A stretch of 64,000 nt of DNA, taken from contig NZ_CP007490.1 in assembly GCF_000699505.1 (NCBI RefSeq), positions 1,240,001 to 1,304,000 on the forward strand, written 5' to 3'. The position numbers and the translations under genes are program-made. This document shows positions 1-9,823 of the stretch, piece by piece. The first letter of the stretch is position 1; every line of letters starts with the position of its first letter. The notes beneath the pieces were generated by a model that did not search any database, was not told the DNA's origin, and worked only from the letters and a program-made list of their open reading frames with translations. The DNA is from Rhodoluna lacicola. GTDB taxonomy: Bacteria > Actinomycetota > Actinomycetes > Actinomycetales > Microbacteriaceae.

Positions 1-926
1 TTGTCGCCGCCAAGGACCTCTGGGGCAATCTGGGTAGCAAGCTGGTCGTGAACTTCTTGGGTCATTAGTCCGTGATCCAAAAACAGTTTGATGGCCACCA
101 ATGGTGCCGGTCGAAGAGCGCCGTCGGCAACCTTTACGGCAGCGGCGAAGCCATCGGTGTTGGCAACAATGAAAACGCCCTCGGCCCCCAACTTTGAAAC
201 GATGCCGGTCTTTGAACTAGAACCATGCTGCATGATCAGGGCGTCTGGGCTTTTGGCATCGGCGACGGCCCAGGGGTTTTGCATCATGGCCTGAGCAGTC
301 TCAGAATCTTCAGACGCAAACTTGCCGAGAGCTTTGGCCAGGCCCAGCAGCGAGACAGCGTGCAGCGGTGCGCCGCAACCGTCAACAGTTGAGTGTGAAA
401 CCGGCTCGCCCGAATACTCTTCAAAGACTTCAACAATTAATTTTTGCAGCGGGTGAGTTGGGTCCAAGTAGGAATCGGTGCTCCATCCGGCGGCTACACA
501 GGCGGCAAGAAAACCGGCGTGCTTGCCAGAGCAATTGAAGCAGGCTTTGGTTTCTTCAGTTGCCTGTGCACGAGCGGCCGAATTGGTCGGCCAGGCAACC
601 GGGCACTGCAATGCTTCTTCGCCAAGGCCAACGGAATTGAGAATTGAGAGCACCAGATCGGTGTGTGCTTTGGTGCCGTGGTGACTGCCCGCAGATATTG
701 CTAATTCTGCGCCGGCTAATCTGAGTCCCGCGCGTCGGGCGGCAACTGCCTGAAGCGGTTTGACGGCACTGCGCGGGTAGATCAATTTTTTGGAATTACC
801 GTGCTCGGCAAGCAGCTTGCCCGATGGATCAACTAAGCAGGCGATGCCAAAGTGCTGCGACTCAACCAAATCATTGCGTACCAAATTTGCAATTGGAACT
901 AAGTCGCCGGCTTCAAAATCAATCAC
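1..926 (-). CDS. L-asparaginase II family protein (C-terminus outside window)
   Basis: The minus-strand frame starts at a GTG at 926 and runs off the left edge, giving about 308 codons of a family usually near 320-340 residues. It contains the asparaginase II (COG4448) signatures SAGSHHGTKAH near residue 60 and FNCSGKHAGFLAAC near residue 105, and later GCGAPLHAVS. The expected reaction is hydrolysis of L-asparagine to aspartate and ammonia in the cytoplasm. An in-frame stop lies just upstream of the GTG, and a TAGGCT box sits exactly six bases before it, so the message is probably leaderless. It lies downstream of tuf on the same strand but behind a strong terminator, so it is a separate unit. 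Confidence 0.85.
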   Translation of the reverse strand, partial: MIDFEAGDLVPIANLVRNDLVESQHFGIACLVDPSGKLLAEHGNSKKLIYPRSAVKPLQAVAARRAGLRLAGAELAISAGSHHGTKAHTDLVLSILNSVGLGEEALQCPVAWPTNSAARAQATEETKACFNCSGKHAGFLAACVAAGWSTDSYLDPTHPLQKLIVEVFEEYSGEPVSHSTVDGCGAPLHAVSLLGLAKALGKFASEDSETAQAMMQNPWAVADAKSPDALIMQHGSSSKTGIVSKLGAEGVFIVANTDGFAAAVKVADGALRPAPLVAIKLFLDHGLMTQEVHDQLATQIAPEVLGGD

Positions 927-938
927 GTGATGAGCCTA
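924..938 (-). promoter_or_regulatory. Leaderless -10 element of asparaginase gene
   Basis: TAGGCT (933-938) is followed by six bases and the GTG start (924-926). No Shine-Dalgarno sequence can fit in the gap. Confidence 0.5.
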
Positions 939-953
939 ACTAAAAAAGAAACG

Positions 954-985
954 AAAAATCCCCCAGCCGAAGCCGGGGGATTTTT
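954..985 (-). terminator. tuf terminator, probably bidirectional
   Basis: Arms 954-964 and 975-985 form an 11-bp stem, extended by further pairs to a UUCG tetraloop when read on the minus strand, with T-runs on both sides. It ends the rpsL-tuf unit 20 bp after the tuf stop. Confidence 0.85.
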
Positions 986-1006
986 CTAAAAACTAAGTAA
1001 TAAAAA

Positions 1007-2197
1007 TTACTTGGTGATCTTGGTTACGGTACCCGCACCAACGGTACGTCCACCTTCACGGATAGCGAAGCGAAGACCCTCTTCCATAGCAATTGGCTGA
1101 ATTAGCTCAACTGACATTTCGGTGGTGTCGCCAGGCATAACCATTTCAGTACCAGCAGGAAGGGTGATAACACCAGTCACGTCAGTGGTACGGAAGTAGA
1201 ACTGTGGGCGGTAGTTTGCGTAGAACGGGTTGTGACGGCCACCCTCATCCTTTGAAAGGATGTAGACGTTTGCGTCGAAACCAGTGTGAGGAGTGATTGA
1301 GCCTGGCTTACATACAACCTGGCCGCGCTCAACTTCTTCACGCTTGATACCACGGATCAAGATACCTACGTTCTCGCCTGCTTCTGCATAGTCAAGTAGC
1401 TTACGGAACATTTCGATACCGGTAACGGTGGTCTTCTGCTTCTCGCGGATACCAACGATTTCAACTTCGTCGTTCACGTTAACCTGACCACGCTCTACCT
1501 TGCCAGTAAGAACGGTTCCACGACCAGTGATGGTGAAAACGTCTTCAACAGGCATAAGGAATGGCTTGTCGGTGTCGCGCTGTGGCTCTGGAATGTGAGT
1601 GTCACATGCATCCATAAGCTCAAGAACGCGCTTGCCCCACTCTGCGTCACCCTCAAGTGCCTTTAGAGCTGAAACCTTGATAACAGGTGCGTCATCGCCA
1701 GGGAACTCGTAGGTGTTTAGAAGTTCACGAACTTCCATCTCTACTAGGTCTAGGATTTCTGCGTCATCAACCATGTCTGACTTGTTTAGCGCTACAACGA
1801 TGTAAGGAACACCAACCTGGCGAGCAAGAAGCACGTGCTCCTTGGTCTGAGGCATAGGACCGTCAGTTGCTGCTACTACAAGAATCGCACCATCCATCTG
1901 AGCTGCACCGGTAATCATGTTCTTGATGTAGTCGGCGTGGCCCGGAGCGTCTACGTGAGCGTAGTGGCGCTTCTCGGTCTGGTACTCAACGTGTGAGATG
2001 TTGATGGTAATACCGCGCTGCTTCTCTTCTGGAGAGTTGTCGATCTGGTCGAATGCAGATGCGGTGTTTAGTGTTGGGAACGCGTCGTGTAGAACACGGG
2101 TGATCGCAGCAGTCAAAGTGGTCTTACCGTGGTCAACGTGACCGATGGTACCAATGTTGACGTGCGGCTTGGTGCGCTCGAATTTCGCCTTAGCCAT
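1007..2197 (-). CDS. tuf: Elongation factor Tu
   Basis: Full-length EF-Tu of 396 residues, which carries aminoacyl-tRNA to the ribosome as a GTP complex. The GTP-binding motifs are intact: GHVDHGKT at 19-26, DAPGH at 83-87 and NKSD at 138-141. The two beta-barrel domains follow to the usual end. An AGGAGG ribosome site lies eight bases before the ATG. It is the last gene of rpsL-rpsG-fusA-tuf, with 108 bp between fusA and tuf. That gap holds a TAAGAT box that could give tuf its own promoter, which is common because EF-Tu is needed in excess. Confidence 0.98.
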   Translation of the reverse strand: MAKAKFERTKPHVNIGTIGHVDHGKTTLTAAITRVLHDAFPTLNTASAFDQIDNSPEEKQRGITINISHVEYQTEKRHYAHVDAPGHADYIKNMITGAAQMDGAILVVAATDGPMPQTKEHVLLARQVGVPYIVVALNKSDMVDDAEILDLVEMEVRELLNTYEFPGDDAPVIKVSALKALEGDAEWGKRVLELMDACDTHIPEPQRDTDKPFLMPVEDVFTITGRGTVLTGKVERGQVNVNDEVEIVGIREKQKTTVTGIEMFRKLLDYAEAGENVGILIRGIKREEVERGQVVCKPGSITPHTGFDANVYILSKDEGGRHNPFYANYRPQFYFRTTDVTGVITLPAGTEMVMPGDTTEMSVELIQPIAMEEGLRFAIREGGRTVGAGTVTKITK

Positions 2198-2305
2198 TAT
2201 GGGTCCTCCTCAGGACTCGTTGTTCACTCGGACCTTTTTGGGCCCGACAGAATTGGGATTTACAGAATTACTATCTTACTTGGATTCGCGGTAGCCGAAA
2301 AGCTA

Positions 2306-4408
2306 CTACTCGCCCTTGTTCTTTTGAACGATTTCGTCAGCAACAGCCTTTGGAACCTCTTGGTAGGTTTCGAAGGTCATTGAGTAAACCGCGCGACCAG
2401 AGGTCTTTGAGCGCAGGTCACCAACGTAACCGAACATTTCAGACAATGGCACGAGGGCGCGAACGACCTTGACGCCTGAAGCGTCGTCCATCGACTGGAT
2501 CTGACCACGACGCGAGTTTAGGTCGCCGATTACGTCACCCATGTATTCCTCAGGGGTACGTACTTCAACGGCCATCAACGGCTCGAGCAGAGTAGGTGCT
2601 GCAAGGCGTGCTGCTTCTTTATAAGCAATCGAGCCCGCAATCTTAAACGCCATTTCAGACGAGTCAACATCGTGGTAGGCACCATCAAGCAAGGTTGCCT
2701 TCACGCCAACTACTGGGTAGCCAGCCAAAGTACCCACAAGCATTGCATCCTGGATACCAGCGTCAACTGATGGAATGTATTCGCGAGGAACACGACCACC
2801 GGTCACAGCGTTTACGAATTCGTAGGTCTTGTCGCCTTCTACTTCCATAGGCTCCAGAGAAATCTGGATCTTCGCGAACTGACCTGAACCACCGGTCTGC
2901 TTCTTGTGGGTGTAGTCGTACTTGTCGACCTTGCGCTTTAGAGTCTCGCGGTAAGCAACCTGTGGCTTACCAACGTTTGCCTCAACCTTGAACTCGCGAC
3001 GCATACGGTCAACCAAGATGTCAAGGTGAAGCTCACCCATACCTGAGATAACAGTCTGACCAGTTTCGTGGTCGTGCTCAACGCGGAAGGTTGGGTCTTC
3101 TTCTGAAAGCTTCTGGATAGCTAGACCTAGCTTCTCCTGGTCGCCCTTGGTCTTTGGCTCAATCGCAACAGAGATAACTGGCTCTGGGAAAGTCATTGAC
3201 TCAAGAACGATCTGGTTGTCTGGGTCACAAAGGGTGTCACCAGTGGTTACATCCTTTAGACCGATAGCCGCGTAGATGTGGCCGGCGGTTACAGAGTCAA
3301 CTGGGTTTTCCTTGTTGGCGTGCATCTGGAAAAGCTTTCCGATGCGCTCTTTCTTACCCTTGGTTGAGTTAACAACCTGCGCACCTGAGTCAGCGTGACC
3401 TGAGTAAACGCGGATGTAGGTTAGACGACCAAAGAATGGGTGGGTCATAACCTTGAAAGCCAAAGCTGCGAACGGAGCGTCAACCTTAGGCTCGCGAGTC
3501 AAACGAATTTCTTCGTTGTTTGGGTCGCCACCCTCAGTTGCAGGAACGTCTAGTGGTGAAGGTAGGTAGTCAACCACTGCGTCAAGCATTGGCTGTACAC
3601 CCTTGTTCTTGAAAGCTGAACCACAAAGAACTGGGTAGATCTCTGAGTTAACGGTTAGCTTACGAATCGCGCCCTTGATTTCCTTCTCGGTCAACTCTTC
3701 GCCGCCGAAGAACTTCTCCATGAGAGCTTCATCGGTTTCAGCAACAGTCTCAAGAAGAATGGTGCGGTAGTGGTTTGCCTTTTCTACAAGGTCAGCAGGA
3801 ATCTCTTCGACTTCGTACTTTGCACCCATCTCTACGTCACCGCGCCAGGTCAAAGCCTTCATCTGAACGATGTCAACAACACCTTCAAAAGTTGATTCAG
3901 CACCGATAGGAATCTGAATAACAAGTGGCTTTGCACCAAGACGGTTGATGATGGTGTCTACGGTGAAGTAGAAGTCAGCACCCAACTTGTCCATCTTGTT
4001 TACGAAACAGATGCGAGGTACGTCGTACTTGTCAGCCTGGCGCCAAACAGTCTCAGACTGAGGCTCCACACCTTCTTTACCGTCGAAAACAGCAACGGCA
4101 CCGTCAAGAACACGAAGTGAACGCTCTACCTCAACGGTAAAGTCCACGTGTCCAGGAGTGTCAATGATGTTGATCTGGTTCTTGTCCCAGAAGCAAGTAG
4201 TAGCAGCTGAGGTAATGGTGATACCGCGCTCTTGCTCTTGCTCCATCCAGTCCATGGTGGCAGCACCATCGTGTACTTCACCGATCTTGTGAGTAATACC
4301 GGTGTAGAACAAAATGCGCTCAGTGGTAGTTGTCTTACCAGCGTCAATGTGCGCCATGATGCCGATGTTGCGAACCTTATTAAGGTCTGTAAGCACGTCT
4401 TGTGCCAC
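2306..4408 (-). CDS. fusA: Elongation factor G
   Basis: A 700-residue EF-G, the GTPase that drives translocation of the ribosome. The P-loop AHIDAGKTT is at 19-27, DTPGH at 83-87 and NKMD at 137-140; the C-terminal domains IV and V are complete. The start is GTG at 4406-4408, fixed by a CCTCC (GGAGG on the coding strand) at 4414-4418. It is downstream of rpsG, from which it is separated by 115 bp containing a long hairpin that may tune its expression. Confidence 0.98.
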   Translation of the reverse strand: MAQDVLTDLNKVRNIGIMAHIDAGKTTTTERILFYTGITHKIGEVHDGAATMDWMEQEQERGITITSAATTCFWDKNQINIIDTPGHVDFTVEVERSLRVLDGAVAVFDGKEGVEPQSETVWRQADKYDVPRICFVNKMDKLGADFYFTVDTIINRLGAKPLVIQIPIGAESTFEGVVDIVQMKALTWRGDVEMGAKYEVEEIPADLVEKANHYRTILLETVAETDEALMEKFFGGEELTEKEIKGAIRKLTVNSEIYPVLCGSAFKNKGVQPMLDAVVDYLPSPLDVPATEGGDPNNEEIRLTREPKVDAPFAALAFKVMTHPFFGRLTYIRVYSGHADSGAQVVNSTKGKKERIGKLFQMHANKENPVDSVTAGHIYAAIGLKDVTTGDTLCDPDNQIVLESMTFPEPVISVAIEPKTKGDQEKLGLAIQKLSEEDPTFRVEHDHETGQTVISGMGELHLDILVDRMRREFKVEANVGKPQVAYRETLKRKVDKYDYTHKKQTGGSGQFAKIQISLEPMEVEGDKTYEFVNAVTGGRVPREYIPSVDAGIQDAMLVGTLAGYPVVGVKATLLDGAYHDVDSSEMAFKIAGSIAYKEAARLAAPTLLEPLMAVEVRTPEEYMGDVIGDLNSRRGQIQSMDDASGVKVVRALVPLSEMFGYVGDLRSKTSGRAVYSMTFETYQEVPKAVADEIVQKNKGE

Positions 4409-4464
4409 GATATCCTCCGGGATTTTTAGATCAGTTTGATGATGTTGCTATTGGTACAAATGAA

Positions 4465-4518
4465 AACATCCGCCCGATGAACGCCCAGTAAAAACTGAGC
4501 GAGGATCGAGCGGATGTT
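4465..4518 (-). promoter_or_regulatory. Long imperfect hairpin between rpsG and fusA
   Basis: Nine-base arms at 4465-4473 and 4510-4518 pair perfectly. Inside them shorter arms pair again (CGC with GCG, CAGT with ACTG) around an AAAA loop. The element starts 6 bp after the rpsG stop and lies ahead of fusA. It could be an attenuator, an RNA-processing site or a protein-binding leader; the T-run after it is weak. Confidence 0.55.
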
Positions 4519-4523
4519 GGCTC

Positions 4524-4994
4524 CTACCAACGGTAGTGAGCGAATGCCTTGTTTGACTCTGCCATCTTGTGGGTGTCTTCGCGACGCTTAACTGCTGCGC
4601 CTAGACCGTTTGATGCGTCAAGAATTTCGTTCATTAGACGCTCGGTCATGGTCTTCTCGCGACGAGCCTTTGCGTAGCTAACCAACCAACGCATAGCCAA
4701 AGTGTTGGCACGGTGTGCCTTTACCTCAACTGGAACCTGGTAGGTAGAACCACCAACGCGACGTGAACGAACCTCAACGGTTGGACGTACGTTGTCTAGA
4801 GCCTTCTTTAGAAGTACGACTGCCTCTGCACCTGACTTCTGGTGTGCACCATCAAGTGCACCGTAAACGATTGACTCTGCGATTGACTTCTTGCCATCAA
4901 GCAGAATCTTGTTTACAAGTTGTGAAACAACTGGTGAGCCGTAAACCGGGTCGGCAACGACTGGACGCTTGGTAACTGGACCTTTACGTGGCAT
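4524..4994 (-). CDS. rpsG: 30S ribosomal protein S7
   Basis: The 156-residue S7 protein has the standard length and ends ...[15 protein letters not shown]. It is the assembly-initiating protein of the 30S head and contacts 16S rRNA and the E site. It starts 5 bp after the rpsL stop, so the two are co-transcribed and probably translated together. The ribosome-binding purines lie inside the end of rpsL. Confidence 0.98.
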   Translation of the reverse strand: MPRKGPVTKRPVVADPVYGSPVVSQLVNKILLDGKKSIAESIVYGALDGAHQKSGAEAVVLLKKALDNVRPTVEVRSRRVGGSTYQVPVEVKAHRANTLAMRWLVSYAKARREKTMTERLMNEILDASNGLGAAVKRREDTHKMAESNKAFAHYRW

Positions 4995-4999
4995 TTAAA

Positions 5000-5371
5000 T
5001 TACTTACCCTTCTTTGCACCGTATTGGCTACGAGCCTGCTTACGGTTCTTAACTGCCTGGGTGTCTAGAGCACCACGAACGATCTTGTAGCGAACACCTG
5101 GTAGGTCCTTAACACGGCCACCACGAACAAGCACCATTGAGTGCTCCTGAAGGTTGTGACCCTCACCCGGGATGTACGCGGTAACTTCGATACCGTTTGA
5201 AAGCTTGACACGAGCAACCTTGCGAAGCGCTGAGTTTGGCTTCTTTGGTGTGGTTGTGTAAACACGAGTACACACTCCGCGGCGCTGCGGGCTCTGCTTT
5301 AGAGCCGGGGTCTTTGACTTCGAGACCTTTGGCGAGCGACCCTTGCGGACCAACTGCTGAATTGTTGGCAC
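5000..5371 (-). CDS. rpsL: 30S ribosomal protein S12
   Basis: The 123-residue S12 sits at the ribosomal decoding centre. The segment TPKKPNS at 41-47 and RVKDLP near 86-91 carry the lysines (K43, K88) found in streptomycin-sensitive ribosomes, so no target-site resistance is visible. The start is GTG at 5369-5371 behind AAGGAG. It heads the rpsL-rpsG-fusA-tuf group, 209 bp downstream of rpoC. Confidence 0.98.
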   Translation of the reverse strand: MPTIQQLVRKGRSPKVSKSKTPALKQSPQRRGVCTRVYTTTPKKPNSALRKVARVKLSNGIEVTAYIPGEGHNLQEHSMVLVRGGRVKDLPGVRYKIVRGALDTQAVKNRKQARSQYGAKKGK

Positions 5372-5508
5372 TACTTCTCCTTGTTTAATCCGCCGCTACT
5401 CGCAACGAATGTTCTTTCGTTTTTTGAAAAACACACTTTTGCACCCCGATGGAGCTTCAAAAGTTTGGCCCATATTTGAAAACCTGGCTAAAACCAGCTG
5501 TTTTGGGC

Positions 5509-5533
5509 GGAGCGCGTAATTACCACGCGCTCC
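5509..5533 (-). terminator. Possible rpoC terminator hairpin
   Basis: Perfect 9-bp arms 5509-5517 and 5525-5533 with a 7-base loop, about 50 bp after the rpoC stop. No T-run follows on the minus strand, so it may be an I-shaped actinobacterial terminator or a processing hairpin. The rest of 5372-5580 contains no gene and presumably the rpsL promoter. Confidence 0.45.
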
Positions 5534-5580
5534 CCCAACACTAGCCGAATATAACCGTCTGGGTCAAATGGATTTTAGGC

Positions 5581-8500
5581 TTAGACCTCGTCCGAGTAAG
5601 ACTCGATTGAGGTAAAGCTCAAATCCGCTGGGCTGAACTCATCTGAGAAGTCCGAAGACTGCACAGGCTCAGACCAGATACGGTTTGGGTACTTCTCAGC
5701 CTTGGCCTCTTCAGTGGCCTCAACTGTGATGTTTCGGTAAACACCCAGACCGGTACCGGCTGGGATCAACTTACCGATGATGACGTTCTCCTTTAGGCCA
5801 ACTAGAGGGTCTTCGCGACGATCTAGAGCAGCCTGAGTTAGAACACGGGTTGTTTCCTGGAACGATGCAGCCGATAGCCATGACTGAGCTGCCAATGAGG
5901 CACGGGTCATACCCATTACTTCCTGACGAGCTGAAGCCGGCTTCTTGCCCTCTGCCACAGCCTTGCGGTTGACAGCGGTAAAGCGGTTGCGGTCGATGAT
6001 TTCACCAGGAAGCATCTCTGTGTCACCTGAATCAATAACGGTAACCTTGCCCAGCATCTGACGAACAATAACCTCAAGGTGCTTGTCGTGCAGTGGAACA
6101 CCCTGTGAGCCATAGATGGCCTGAACACCACGGATGATCTCGGCTGCTGCTTCACGAGCACCCTTAACCATTAGAACTTCGTGTGGGATTGGGGTTCCGT
6201 CAACTAGGTAGTCTCCGGCCTTAACTTCTTCACCCTTTTCAACCAATAGGTCGTCTGGGTTAGAAACTGAGGTGATCGGTGTGTAAGGGCTCAACTTCTT
6301 GAAGGTCTTAGAGGTTGTGCGGCTGAAAGAGTACTGGTTAGCCAGGTCTTCAGCAGCCTTCTCTGCAGCTTCACCGTTCGGACGAACGTAGATGTCGAAC
6401 TTCTTAGCTCCTCCTGAGGTTGGTACCTCAACGATGTCAACTGTTCCAGGCCAGAATGCCATAACGGCAACCTTGCCCTGCTGACGCCAACCAACACGAG
6501 CTTCTAGCAAGTCGGTTACACCGTTTAGACCCTGGGTGATGTCGTAGGAAATCAGACGCTCAACACGAACCTTCTGACCACCGATTGACTTAAGGATTGT
6601 CTGCTTCTTCGCAGAAGACGCAGCACCACCGGTGTGGAAAGTACGCATTGTTAGCTGAGTACCTGGCTCACCAATTGACTGAGCAGCGATAATACCGATC
6701 GCTTCACCTAGATCAACTGAGTCACCGGTTGCAAGTGAGGTTCCGTAGCAAAGTGCACAAACACCCTGCAGCGACTCACAAGTAAGTACTGAGCGAACGC
6801 CAACAGTGTCAACGTTTGCTGCCTTGAATGCATCAACAATCTTCTGGTCAACAGTCTGACCAGCCTTTGCGATTACATCAGAGCCAACCTTTACGTCTGA
6901 CTGAAGTGCACGGTGTAGAACTGACAGCTCAATAGTCTGCTCATCCCAGTTGCCATCGATGTCCTTTAGAGACTTCTCTAGACCCTTGTTAGTTCCACAG
7001 TCTGGTTCGCGAACGATAACGTCCTGAGCCACGTCAACTAGACGACGAGTTAGGTATCCCGCGGCAGCAGTCTTCATCGCGGTATCCGCGTTACCCTTAC
7101 GAGCACCGGTTGCGTTAATGAAGTACTCGTTAGCGGTTAGACCAACTAGGTAGTTTCCCTTTACAGGCATCGGTGCGAAGTCACCAGATGATGTAGCCAC
7201 AGGGCCACGCATACCGATGATCGAACGAATCTGTAGCCAGTTACCACGAGCACCAGAAGTTACCATCTTGAAGATGGCGTTGTCTGCTGGGATTGACTCC
7301 TGAAGCAAGTTCTGAATCTCGTTGGTGCGCTTGAACCACAAAGCTCCAAGTTCGTCACGACGCTCAAGGTCTGACTTCAGACCGTTGTCGAACGCTTCCT
7401 GAATCTTGGTGTGTTCTTTTTCACCATCGATGATCATCTTTGAGCGAGCCTTGTCGAACGCACCTGATGAGTCAAAGTTTGCATCTGCAATTGACATCGA
7501 TACACCCGAACGAGTTGCCCAGTGGAAACCGGCATCCTTGATGCGGTCAAGTGACTGAGCAACCTCAACACGTGAGAACTTCTCTACTAGCTCGGCAACG
7601 ATCTTTCCAATTTCCTTCTTGCCAACCTGACCTTCGTAGTAGTCATAGTCATCAGGAAGTGCCTGGTTGAACAAAGCGCGACCAAGAGTGGTCTCGTAAA
7701 TCTTTGTCTCGCCAGCGTTGGTTAGACGAATGCGTGCCTTGGCCTGTAGGTCAAGTGCCTTTGCGTCGTAAGCCATGATTGCCTCAGAGATTGAACCGTA
7801 AAGGTTTCCTTCTCCGACTGCACCCTCAACAAGAGTGGTCATGTGGAACAGACCAATAATCATGTCCTGGGTTGGAACAGCAACTGGACGACCATCAGAT
7901 GGCTTCAAGATGTTGTTCGAGGCAAGCATCAAGATACGAGCTTCGGCCTGAGCCTCAACTGATAGCGGAAGGTGCACGGCCATCTGGTCACCATCGAAGT
8001 CCGCGTTGAACGCAGCACAAACAAGTGGGTGAAGCTGGATTGCCTTACCTTCTACTAGTAGAGGTTCGAAAGCCTGGATACCCAATCGGTGTAGGGTCGG
8101 CGCACGGTTCAGAAGAACTGGACGCTCGCGGATTACTTCTTCAAGTACTCCCCAAACCTGTGGACGTGAACGCTCAACCATGCGCTTTGCGCTCTTGATG
8201 TTCTGAGCAAGACCCAGATCAACAAGACGCTTCATAACGAACGGCTTGAATAGCTCTAGCGCCATCAACTTTGGCAGACCACACTGGTGCAGCTTTAGCT
8301 GAGGACCAACAACGATTACTGAACGACCTGAGTAGTCAACGCGCTTACCTAGAAGGTTCTGACGGAAACGACCCTGCTTACCCTTTAGTAGGTCAGACAG
8401 TGACTTCAGCGCACGGTTACCGGTACCGGTAACTGCACGACCGCGACGACCGTTGTCGAACAACGCATCAACAGCTTCCTGAAGCATGCGCTTTTCGTTG

Positions 8501-9795
8501 TTAAGAATTGTCTTTGGAACTGCGCCTAGATCAATGAATCGCTTTAGACGGTTGTTGCGGTTGATCACACGACGGTAAAGGTCGTTTAGGTCAGAGGTCG
8601 CAAAACGTCCACCATCAAGCTGAACCATCGGGCGGATTTCCGGTGGAAGAACTGGAAGCACATCAAGAACCATTGAGGTCGGTGGGGTTGATGAGCCAAT
8701 GAATGACTGAACAACCTTTAGACGCTTAATCGCCTGAGTCTGCTTGGTTCCCTTGGTAGTTGCAATTGCTTCGCGAAGTTCCGCAGCAGCTGCATCAAGA
8801 TCGAATTCTGCAAGCACGCGCTGAACTGCTTCTGCACCGATAGCGGTATCGAAGTATTCACCGAATGAGTAGTCGAAGTGATCGAAGATAACGTCGTTCT
8901 GGATTAGGTCGCCTGGCTTTAGAGTCAGGAACAAACGCCAAGCCAACTGCTCTTTCTGCAGGTTCGCTGGGCGCTCGATGCGAGCGTATTCCTTAACGAT
9001 CTTGTCTGTCTTCTTCTTGAACTCAGAAAGAAGAGCCTTGATCTGCTTCTCTTCTGCAGGAGTGCGAACTACTGGTGAGTTTTCTTCATCAGCAGCTTCT
9101 TCTGCAGCGGCAGTTGCCTTCTTGCCCCAGAAACCCTCAGGGTTCTTTTCTTCGGCAAGAATTAGCTGCTCGATTGACTTAGCGAATTGCGCGTCAACCC
9201 AGATCGGTGCTTCCCATAGTTTGATTGCAGGCTCAAGAGCAAGACCCAAAGCGGTTAGCTGGTCGTACTCGCCCTGTGCAACAGAAAGCATCTCTTCAAG
9301 ACGTGAGTTCCAAAGAGTCTGCATGCGGTGAATGTAGTCATCCTTGATCAGAGCAGCATCAAGTGTGCGGTCCTCTGAGTGGATGCCCATTACGCGGTAG
9401 GCAGCAAAGTAAATGATCTTCTCAAGGTCCTTTGGCGCCATAGCTAGCAAGTAGCCAAGACGTGAAGGAACACCCTTGAAGTACCAGATGTGAGTTACCG
9501 GAGCAGCAAGTTCAATGTGACCCATGCGCTCACGACGAACTGAAGACTTGGTTACCTCAACACCACAGCGCTCACAAACAATGCCCTTGAAACGTACGCG
9601 CTTGTACTTTCCACATGAACATTCCCAGTCCTTGGTAGGACCAAAGATCTTTTCACAGAAAAGACCGTCCTTCTCAGGCTTTAGGGTGCGGTAGTTGATG
9701 GTCTCAGGCTTCTTTACTTCACCGTTTGACCAAGAGCGGATGTCGTCTGAGGTGGCTAGACCAACTCGAAGAGCGTCGAAGTTTTCTACTTCCAT
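5581..9795 (-). CDS. rpoC: DNA-directed RNA polymerase subunit beta-prime
   Basis: A 1,404-residue beta-prime subunit, longer than typical actinobacterial versions (about 1,300). The first zinc site uses C59, C61, C74 and C77; the catalytic loop NADFDGDQ is near residue 598; the second zinc site ([11 protein letters not shown]) is near 1005. After TMRTFHTGG there is a 27-residue stretch (codons at 6544-6624) before DITQGL, where related actinobacteria have only a few residues. The following [11 protein letters not shown] departs from the usual LPRVxELFEAR. A charged Ala/Glu-rich segment near 225-255 is probably a surface loop. It follows rpoB by 28 bp, with a GGAAAG ribosome site. Confidence 0.98.
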   Translation of the reverse strand: MEVENFDALRVGLATSDDIRSWSNGEVKKPETINYRTLKPEKDGLFCEKIFGPTKDWECSCGKYKRVRFKGIVCERCGVEVTKSSVRRERMGHIELAAPVTHIWYFKGVPSRLGYLLAMAPKDLEKIIYFAAYRVMGIHSEDRTLDAALIKDDYIHRMQTLWNSRLEEMLSVAQGEYDQLTALGLALEPAIKLWEAPIWVDAQFAKSIEQLILAEEKNPEGFWGKKATAAAEEAADEENSPVVRTPAEEKQIKALLSEFKKKTDKIVKEYARIERPANLQKEQLAWRLFLTLKPGDLIQNDVIFDHFDYSFGEYFDTAIGAEAVQRVLAEFDLDAAAAELREAIATTKGTKQTQAIKRLKVVQSFIGSSTPPTSMVLDVLPVLPPEIRPMVQLDGGRFATSDLNDLYRRVINRNNRLKRFIDLGAVPKTILNNEKRMLQEAVDALFDNGRRGRAVTGTGNRALKSLSDLLKGKQGRFRQNLLGKRVDYSGRSVIVVGPQLKLHQCGLPKLMALELFKPFVMKRLVDLGLAQNIKSAKRMVERSRPQVWGVLEEVIRERPVLLNRAPTLHRLGIQAFEPLLVEGKAIQLHPLVCAAFNADFDGDQMAVHLPLSVEAQAEARILMLASNNILKPSDGRPVAVPTQDMIIGLFHMTTLVEGAVGEGNLYGSISEAIMAYDAKALDLQAKARIRLTNAGETKIYETTLGRALFNQALPDDYDYYEGQVGKKEIGKIVAELVEKFSRVEVAQSLDRIKDAGFHWATRSGVSMSIADANFDSSGAFDKARSKMIIDGEKEHTKIQEAFDNGLKSDLERRDELGALWFKRTNEIQNLLQESIPADNAIFKMVTSGARGNWLQIRSIIGMRGPVATSSGDFAPMPVKGNYLVGLTANEYFINATGARKGNADTAMKTAAAGYLTRRLVDVAQDVIVREPDCGTNKGLEKSLKDIDGNWDEQTIELSVLHRALQSDVKVGSDVIAKAGQTVDQKIVDAFKAANVDTVGVRSVLTCESLQGVCALCYGTSLATGDSVDLGEAIGIIAAQSIGEPGTQLTMRTFHTGGAASSAKKQTILKSIGGQKVRVERLISYDITQGLNGVTDLLEARVGWRQQGKVAVMAFWPGTVDIVEVPTSGGAKKFDIYVRPNGEAAEKAAEDLANQYSFSRTTSKTFKKLSPYTPITSVSNPDDLLVEKGEEVKAGDYLVDGTPIPHEVLMVKGAREAAAEIIRGVQAIYGSQGVPLHDKHLEVIVRQMLGKVTVIDSGDTEMLPGEIIDRNRFTAVNRKAVAEGKKPASARQEVMGMTRASLAAQSWLSAASFQETTRVLTQAALDRREDPLVGLKENVIIGKLIPAGTGLGVYRNITVEATEEAKAEKYPNRIWSEPVQSSDFSDEFSPADLSFTSIESYSDEV

Positions 9796-9823
9796 TTTTC
9801 TTTCCTAAATCTCGTGGTATCGG

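Noticed and set aside
2286-2303. Small hairpin between fusA and tuf as a terminator
   Set aside because: The stem is only about 5 bp and no T-run follows; tuf could be read through from fusA.
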